DNA from: Alphaproteobacteria bacterium
GTDB lineage: Bacteria; Pseudomonadota; Alphaproteobacteria; Rhizobiales; Rhizobiaceae
NCBI GenBank assembly: GCA_017308345.1
Contig: JAFKFE010000365.1
Location: 1 to 10,373, forward strand
DNA length: 10,373 nucleotides
Direction: 5' to 3'
Shown here: one piece after another, positions 6,952 through 10,373 of the stretch
Layout of the letters: the number at the start of each line of letters is the position of its first letter
Position numbering within the stretch: the first letter of the stretch is position 1
Translations under genes and position numbers: made by a program
The notes under the pieces: generated by a model
The model's database searches: none
Told to the model about the DNA's origin: nothing
The model's input: the letters and a program-made list of their open reading frames with translations, nothing else

Positions 6952-7547
6952 TGTCGTCCATCGTCGACGACGACGAAGCGGTGCGCAAGTCGCTTGCCTT
7001 TCTGCTTGGCACTCCCCAAGTCTCGGTGCGGAGCTATGAAACGGCCGTTGCCTTTCTGGCGCACATCGGCCGCGTCGAACGCGGATGCATTGTCACCGAT
7101 CTGCGGATGCCGGAAATCGACGGGCTTGAGCTGCTGCGGCGGGTAAAAAGCCTCGGCGTAGACTTGCCGGTCATCATCATCACAGGCCATGGCGATATCG
7201 CTCTCGCAGGGAAAGCGTTGGAGGCAGGTGCGGTCGATTTCCTGGAGAAGCCCTTCGACGACGAGGCTATATTGGCCGCGGTTCGGTCTGCGTTCCGTCA
7301 GCAAGAGCGGGACACCATGCGAGAAACCAAGGGGATGGAAGTTTAGGGTCGGTTTGCTCGCCTTTCCAGTACAGAGCGGCAGGTGCTCGAAGGCCTCATA
7401 GCCGGACACGCGAACAAAACAATCGCTGACGATTTGAAAATCAGCCCGCGAACCTTTGAGATTTGCCGAGCAACTGTGATGGCCAAGACGCAGGCCTCAA
7501 ACCTGTCCGAACTCGTGCGCTTGGCATTTATCTCGGATCGGAGCTGA
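6938..7547 (+). pseudogene. fixJ: FixJ response regulator, broken by a start-proximal frameshift and a nonsense codon
   Basis: FixJ is the FixL-dependent activator of fixK and nifA. AAGGAGGAG sits 8-9 bases before the ATG at 6938, which reads MPTDSVVH and then leaves frame; that frame stops at 7037. The FixJ receiver resumes in another frame as IVDDDEAVRKSLAFLL, consistent with two bases lost near 6960. It keeps the phospho-Asp in TDLRMPEIDG, Thr in ITGHGD and Lys in EKPFDD. In the linker, TAG at 7344-7346 ends it. In the same frame the LuxR-type HTH continues to TGA at 7545: RFARLSSTERQVLEGLIAGH, ANKTIADDLKISPRTFEICR, then SELVRLAF. A GTG at 6951 is in frame with the receiver and could yield a 131-aa protein, but it lies far from the ribosome site. 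No good start precedes the HTH. Confidence 0.82.
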
Positions 7548-7674
7548 TGGCAGCACCGCCTTCGCTAGATCGGCGATATTTGCGGACCTCTGGTGGTTTT
7601 TGTCTCAGGTCAAGGCGAAGGGTCTCTGAGTAACGGCTTGCTAGGTCGTGAATGAATGCTTGGAGATCAATGCG

Positions 7675-8076
7675 ATGGAAAGCGCTGCGGATTCTGCATC
7701 GCTCGAAAAACCGACGGTGGTCGTGGTTGACGATGACCCAGCGGTACGGAGATCACTCAGATTCTCGCTGGAACTCGAAGGATTTTCCGTCCGCACCTAT
7801 GCCGATGCGGCGGAGCTGTTGAACGAAGCGGCGCTGCCTGCCTTTGGCTGCCTGGTCATCGACTACAACTTGCCGCAGCTGAACGGGCTCGAAGTGCTGC
7901 AGCGTCTCCGGAACGGACAAACTCGGTTGCCAGCAATCATAATCACCTCGTATCCGAGCAAGATGCTACGGGAGAGCGCGGCCGCTCTTGGGATTCCGAT
8001 CGTCGAAAAGCCGTTCTTCAATCTCACCCTGAGCGAGAGCATTCATGTCGCACTGGAGCAGTGTGACGGGCATTGA
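7675..8076 (+). CDS. Stand-alone receiver-domain response regulator (FixJ-like receiver, no output domain)
   Basis: The 133-aa protein is a single CheY-type receiver. It has the acidic pocket VVVVDDDPAVRRSLRF, phospho-Asp in CLVIDYNLPQLNGLEVLQRL, the Thr/Ser switch in IIITSYPSKML and the conserved Lys in IVEKPFF. It ends right after helix 5, so there is no DNA-binding or enzymatic output. Such proteins can relay or drain phosphate, or act by protein contact. Its position 127 bases after the fixJ remnant on the same strand suggests FixL or a related kinase as partner, which is inference. I chose the ATG at 7675 because GGAG lies nine bases upstream. An in-frame GTG at 7648 would add nine residues. 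All key phosphotransfer residues are present, in contrast to the damaged fixJ. Confidence 0.85.
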   Translation: MESAADSASLEKPTVVVVDDDPAVRRSLRFSLELEGFSVRTYADAAELLNEAALPAFGCLVIDYNLPQLNGLEVLQRLRNGQTRLPAIIITSYPSKMLRESAAALGIPIVEKPFFNLTLSESIHVALEQCDGH

Positions 8077-8097
8077 GCAAAACCGAAACCGCCTTCC

Positions 8098-8154
8098 CGT
8101 TTGGAGACGTTGCTGTTGCGCGGAAAGCAGCCAGTCCGTCTCCAAGCGGACTGA
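8098..8154. repeat. Overlapping inverted repeats after the response-regulator gene
   Basis: TTGGAGACG (8102-8110) is the exact reverse complement of CGTCTCCAA (8138-8146), extendable by a G-U pair. CAGTCCG (8133-8139) pairs with CGGACTG (8148-8154). The two stems share bases, so only one can form at a time. They lie between the plus-strand regulator (ending at 8076) and the minus-strand gene ending at 8249. A terminator role for one or both strands is possible, but no T-run follows. Confidence 0.4.
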
Positions 8155-8248
8155 TCTGCTGCGAAACGCGCTGGTGCACAACGTAGCTTCTGGCACCGAA
8201 CGAAGGTGACATGCCGAATTTCCAGCCTATCTCGACATCGCCATCCGC

Positions 8249-8749
8249 TCATTCCGCCAGAAGTTCCTGATAGGCGCGCCGCGCCGCGACGTAGCGATCA
8301 AAGGGAAATCGGATCGGAACCCCCTCTAGCGCCGCGGTCAGCATATCGAGATGCGCCTCGAATCCAGCGCAGGCCTTGGCAATGTCTTCCCCTGCCGACA
8401 GTTGCACAGTCAGCGTCAGCGCGGTGCCCCTGTCGACGGTTTCCAGTTCCCAACGCAACGGCCGATCCGGTTCATCGCCGCTGCTCCACGAATAGGCGAG
8501 CAGTCGCGGCGGATCGAACGCAAGCACGGTGCTGTCGATCACCACTCCGCTGTCGCCGAAATCGATATGAACTCGACCGCCTTTACGCAACTCGATTGAA
8601 CCTGGGGCAAGCCACTGCACGAATTGTGGCGGCTCGGTCAACATACGCCAGACCGTTTCCTGTTCGTGTCCCATCCAGCGCTCGAGGCATCCTTCAAAGC
8701 CTTCCGCGAGGCGCCGAATCTGGCCTGGCTGAATAGCGTCGTCATTCAT
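8249..8749 (-). CDS. SRPBCC/AHSA1-family protein
   Basis: The 166-aa product fits the AHSA1 (activator of Hsp90 ATPase 1-like) branch of the SRPBCC fold, which binds hydrophobic ligands in a helix-grip cavity. Typical blocks in order are ERWMGHEQETVWRMLTEPPQ (residues 23-42), QWLAPGSIELRKGGRVHIDF (45-64), TVLAFDPPRLLAYSW (74-88), LRWELE and TALTLTV, with the C-terminal helix GFEAHLDMLTAALEG. The ligand and role are unknown. The ATG at 8749 has GGAG seven bases upstream, whereas the frame upstream to 8776 lacks support. It is the last gene of the minus-strand set that begins at 10131, with an 84-base gap after the 129-aa gene. Confidence 0.82.
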   Translation of the reverse strand: MNDDAIQPGQIRRLAEGFEGCLERWMGHEQETVWRMLTEPPQFVQWLAPGSIELRKGGRVHIDFGDSGVVIDSTVLAFDPPRLLAYSWSSGDEPDRPLRWELETVDRGTALTLTVQLSAGEDIAKACAGFEAHLDMLTAALEGVPIRFPFDRYVAARRAYQELLAE

Positions 8750-8833
8750 CGAACTTCTCCATATCGGTGTCGCCATTCCCGGGAGTCCAACGGCACCCTC
8801 GTCCGACCATATGATGCCGTCTGCGAATAAATG

Positions 8834-9223
8834 TCAGCCACTGCGGAACTGACCATAAAAATCGAAGACCCGGGCCAATTCGCGTATATGGAAATCCCGC
8901 GCCGCAGGGCCTTCGGGAGCACCGGCAAAAAGCCCCAGTGCCTCAGCGGTCATGAAGAAACCGCGCGCGGGCAAGTCGTTGCGCAGGCGGCCCACGCAAA
9001 GCGCGGCCAGAAGTGGCCGGCCTGCTTCGGCGTCTTCCGCCATCAGGTTTTCCAGTAAGCCGGCGGCTCGATGGATCGTCTGCGGCGGCATGAGGCAGAG
9101 CCGCTCGGCGAGGTCCTTGTAGGTTACAAGGGTCTCAGTTTGCGCCAGCTCGATCAAGATCTGGCGCAACCGGTCTTTCAACACCCGGGCCTCGTCATTC
9201 CCTGACAATGGCGGAACCCTCAT
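8834..9223 (-). CDS. Conserved-looking 129-aa protein, possibly winged-helix
   Basis: Residues 14-62 read VLKDRLRQILIELAQTETLV, then TYKDLAERLCLMPPQTIHRA and AGLLENLMAED. The V-T-Y-x-D-L-A-x-R-L block followed by a second helix resembles the winged helix of alkyltransferase-like proteins, but the P-C-H-R active site of that family is absent. The second half has GRPLLAALCVGRLRNDLPAR and GFFMTAEALGLF. Codon composition is normal for the window. The ATG at 9223 lies inside the end of the broken AhpD-type gene (9358-9195), and a GAGGG lies about 12 bases upstream. A regulatory or nucleic-acid-binding role is a guess from the helix pattern. Confidence 0.6.
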   Translation of the reverse strand: MRVPPLSGNDEARVLKDRLRQILIELAQTETLVTYKDLAERLCLMPPQTIHRAAGLLENLMAEDAEAGRPLLAALCVGRLRNDLPARGFFMTAEALGLFAGAPEGPAARDFHIRELARVFDFYGQFRSG

Positions 9224-9358
9224 CCTCGGGCCAGGCCCTCGACCGCGAGCACCCGGATTGCGTCAGCCCCAGCCCGCTTCCCTCGATCGCCTTATTCAGA
9301 TCCAGAACCACCTGCATGAGTTCCGGCGCTTAGGGAAATATTCGAGCCTCGACAGCAT
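9195..9358 (-). pseudogene. N-terminal fragment of an AhpD/carboxymuconolactone-decarboxylase-family protein, frameshifted
   Basis: After a good ribosome site (AAAGGA, then ACAGAAACG, then ATG at 9358), the minus strand reads MLSRLEYFPK and then leaves frame. One base later it resumes as APELMQVVLDLNKAIEGSGL followed by GLTQSG. Together these match the start of AhpD-like alkylhydroperoxidase proteins, in which a short N-terminal Y-(x)-P-x-A-P-E-x-(M/L) block precedes the helix and the R-A-S-Q-x-N-x-C-x-x-C active site. A lost G in AAG-GCG at about 9329 explains the shift. The catalytic Cys-x-x-Cys part is absent: the frame runs into SRSRAWPEDEGSAIVRE and stops at 9195. The intact family is about 150 aa, so both a frameshift and a 3' truncation are needed. 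Confidence 0.6.
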
Positions 9359-9417
9359 CGTTTCTGTCCTTTCCTGACTGCACGTGGCCGCACCGTAAGG
9401 AGCCGTCGGATCTCTGC

Positions 9418-10131
9418 TCAGGCCGCGGCCTTCCATTCGCAAACTCGGATGAGTGCAGGGTCGTCCGCGTGCCGGATCAGCATTTGCTCAACGCGGGCCT
9501 GCCAGAGCGTCGCAAAGCGTTCCTGCTCGTCCTCGTCGGCCTGCTCTGTCATGACCCGGGGAAGCAATACCTGCATCTCGCGCGCGAATGGGACGATGGT
9601 CATATCGAAGTCAAGGATCACACCCCGCCCATTGTCGCTCCGTCGGAGCGCCATGATACCGTCGAACGTTGCGTCGAAACGCAGGAGATCACGGCGCGTG
9701 AACCGGCGCCCCGTGCCGATGCCACTGAAGCCGGTCTCTGGCGCAGCACCCGTGAGCAGCGTTGCCACTGCGGCGATCACGCCCGTCGTGCCCTCGTCGC
9801 GCGGGGCACGCAGGTAGACTTTCACATTGCCTCGCTCGGGCAACTCGTCGCCGTAGAGTTGGCTGAGCCCGCGTCGTACCATCAGATAGGCACCGGCAAC
9901 GATGGGACAGGAATGGCCAGCGAGCTTCACGGCATCTGCATAGGCATAGGACATCACTCCGCTTTTCGAGAGACCAAGGAATGCAGCCAAAGGATCGCGC
10001 AGCGTGATTGTAGGCGCTTCAGAAAAGAAGGCGGGGAAGTCCATCGCATGCTCCGATACATGATCGCGCAGCGCCCCCATCGGCGATGGCGTGACCGAGA
10101 CATCGTAGAATAACATACATTTATAATTCAT
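9418..10131 (-). CDS. FmdE-like domain protein
   Basis: The 237-aa protein resembles the FmdE (formylmethanofuran dehydrogenase subunit E-like) domain. The key block is AVKLAGHSCPIVAGAYLMVR (residues 67-86), with His73 and Cys75 as in the G-H-x-C-P signature that binds metal. Supporting blocks are APTITLRDPLAAFLGLSKSG (39-58), VKVYLRAPRDEGTTGVIAAV (103-122), TGFSGIGTGRRF and MTIVPFAREMQVLLPRVM. In this bacterial branch no methanogenic role is expected, and a molybdenum-linked or redox role is only a family-based guess. I chose the ATG at 10131 (MNYKCMLFYD) because GGCGGA lies about seven bases upstream in an AT-rich leader. The frame extends to 10182 but that part looks untranslated. It is the first gene of the minus-strand set. 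Confidence 0.72.
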   Translation of the reverse strand: MNYKCMLFYDVSVTPSPMGALRDHVSEHAMDFPAFFSEAPTITLRDPLAAFLGLSKSGVMSYAYADAVKLAGHSCPIVAGAYLMVRRGLSQLYGDELPERGNVKVYLRAPRDEGTTGVIAAVATLLTGAAPETGFSGIGTGRRFTRRDLLRFDATFDGIMALRRSDNGRGVILDFDMTIVPFAREMQVLLPRVMTEQADEDEQERFATLWQARVEQMLIRHADDPALIRVCEWKAAA

Positions 10132-10230
10132 ATTTAATCCGCCGACAATCGAGGCACGATGTCGCGCCGATGGGGCAGACAACGACTAGAGCGCTGGGTC
10201 ACGATCAAAGATGGCCATGGCATCTGTCAA
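10132..10230. other. AT-rich leader of the FmdE-like gene and upstream spacer
   Basis: The bases just before and at the FmdE-like start (about 10112-10138) are markedly AT-rich (TTATAATTCATATTTAATCC) against a GC-rich window, which suggests a promoter or leader for the minus-strand set. No convincing -35/-10 pair or regulator dyad was found. From 10140 to 10230 I see no gene. Confidence 0.3.
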
Positions 10231-10282
10231 CGGCGGAGCAAAATCCGGCCACACGGCGGCGTAAAAGTAGGCCACTTGGCGG
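10231..10282. repeat. Tandem repeats like the end of an IS21-type element
   Basis: Two copies of a 23-24-base unit follow each other at 10231-10253 (CGGCGGAGCAAAATCCGGCC, then ACA) and 10254-10277 (CGGCGGCGTAAAAGTAGGCC, then ACTT). A partial third unit (GGCGGCGCAAG) begins at 10278. Multiple short repeats with C-G-G-C-G-G-x-G-T-A-A-A-A and G-G-C-C-A-C cores are typical, as I recall, of the terminal transposase-binding sites of IS21-family elements in rhizobia. No istA or istB coding sequence is visible before the window ends. Confidence 0.45.
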
Positions 10283-10335
10283 CGCAAGCGGGGAACGTCG
10301 GGAGGGCGTAGCCCGACCAGAGTTTCCCGCTTGCG
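10283..10335. repeat. Long nested hairpin at the right edge
   Basis: CGCAAGCGGGGAAC (10283-10296) and GTTTCCCGCTTGCG (10322-10335) are inverted over 14 bases with one mismatch that can form a G-U pair. Nested inside are GTCGGG (10297-10302) and CCCGAC (10312-10317). The combined stem is about 20 pairs with a small bulge (CAGA) and a 9-base loop. It abuts the IS21-like repeats. It could be part of a mobile-element end, a palindromic repeat or a terminator, and no T-run follows. Confidence 0.55.
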
Positions 10336-10373
10336 GCGTCGGCGATTTTGGTGAGGGTTTCAGCCTGCCTTTC

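Noticed and set aside
6951..7346. Treating the FixJ-type receiver from GTG 6951 as a complete, normal gene.
   Set aside because: The strong ribosome site points to ATG 6938 in another frame, and the HTH domain continues in frame after the TAG, so this is a broken FixJ and not a native single-domain protein.
7344..7346. Programmed readthrough of the TAG in fixJ.
   Set aside because: No known readthrough context or downstream structure was seen, FixJ is not known to use it, and the gene also has a start-proximal frameshift.
8206..8736. A 176-codon plus-strand frame opposite the SRPBCC gene.
   Set aside because: It is Arg/Pro/Ser-rich antisense sequence. The minus strand has clear AHSA1 blocks.
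9469..10113. A 214-codon plus-strand frame opposite the FmdE-like gene.
   Set aside because: It lacks family resemblance and a ribosome site, while the minus strand has the G-H-x-C-P signature and proper start.
1..10373. CRISPR array, tRNA, rRNA or a phage-defence cluster.
   Set aside because: No regularly spaced repeat array, no tRNA cloverleaf and no rRNA-like stretch were seen by eye. None of the proteins carries a recognisable defence domain.

Overview
The window looks like chromosome or symbiosis-plasmid/island DNA of a rhizobial alphaproteobacterium (order Hyphomicrobiales, of the Rhizobium/Mesorhizobium/Ensifer/Bradyrhizobium type). The reasons are a MucR/Ros regulator, an oxygen-sensing FixL with a FixJ-type partner, a small acidic protein of a kind I associate with rhizobia, and GC-rich codon use throughout. 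No species can be named from the sequence alone.

Layout. Positions 1-1613 hold a minus-strand unit: a secreted protein (292 aa), a four-helix membrane protein coupled to it by an ATGA overlap, then the start of a hypothetical gene that runs off the left edge. Positions 1705-1950 hold a minus-strand remnant resembling a polar amino-acid ABC permease, followed by mucR (2140-2604, minus). The next 630 bases hold the mucR upstream region and a decayed SNase-like (thermonuclease) tail on the minus strand. Positions 3234-4532 hold an anaerobic sulfatase-maturase-type radical SAM/SPASM gene with a SEC-C tail, broken by two frameshifts. A 58-aa small gene (plus) and a putative secreted protein (minus) share 4667-5131.

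The core is 5473-8076: an intact fixL (492 aa; haem-ligand His180, phospho-His271), a fixJ gene broken near its start and again by a TAG between receiver and HTH, and a stand-alone receiver protein. A perfect-armed FNR/CRP-type dyad lies 64 bases before the fixL start. A set of overlapping inverted repeats ends this unit.

Positions 8249-10131 are a minus-strand gene set: an FmdE-like protein, a frameshifted N-terminal fragment of an AhpD/carboxymuconolactone-decarboxylase protein, a 129-aa protein with a possible winged helix, and an SRPBCC/AHSA1 protein. The right edge (10231-10335) carries tandem repeats like the ends of IS21-type elements and a long nested hairpin.

How it fits together. 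An intact FixL normally phosphorylates FixJ to switch on microaerobic (fixK, nifA) genes. Here the sensor is preserved, the FixJ output is severed, and the only intact response regulator nearby lacks an output domain. With at least five broken genes and an IS-like edge, the window reads as decaying accessory DNA. A share of the single-base frameshifts could instead be assembly errors. I saw no tRNA, rRNA or CRISPR array, and no convincing wholly new system.
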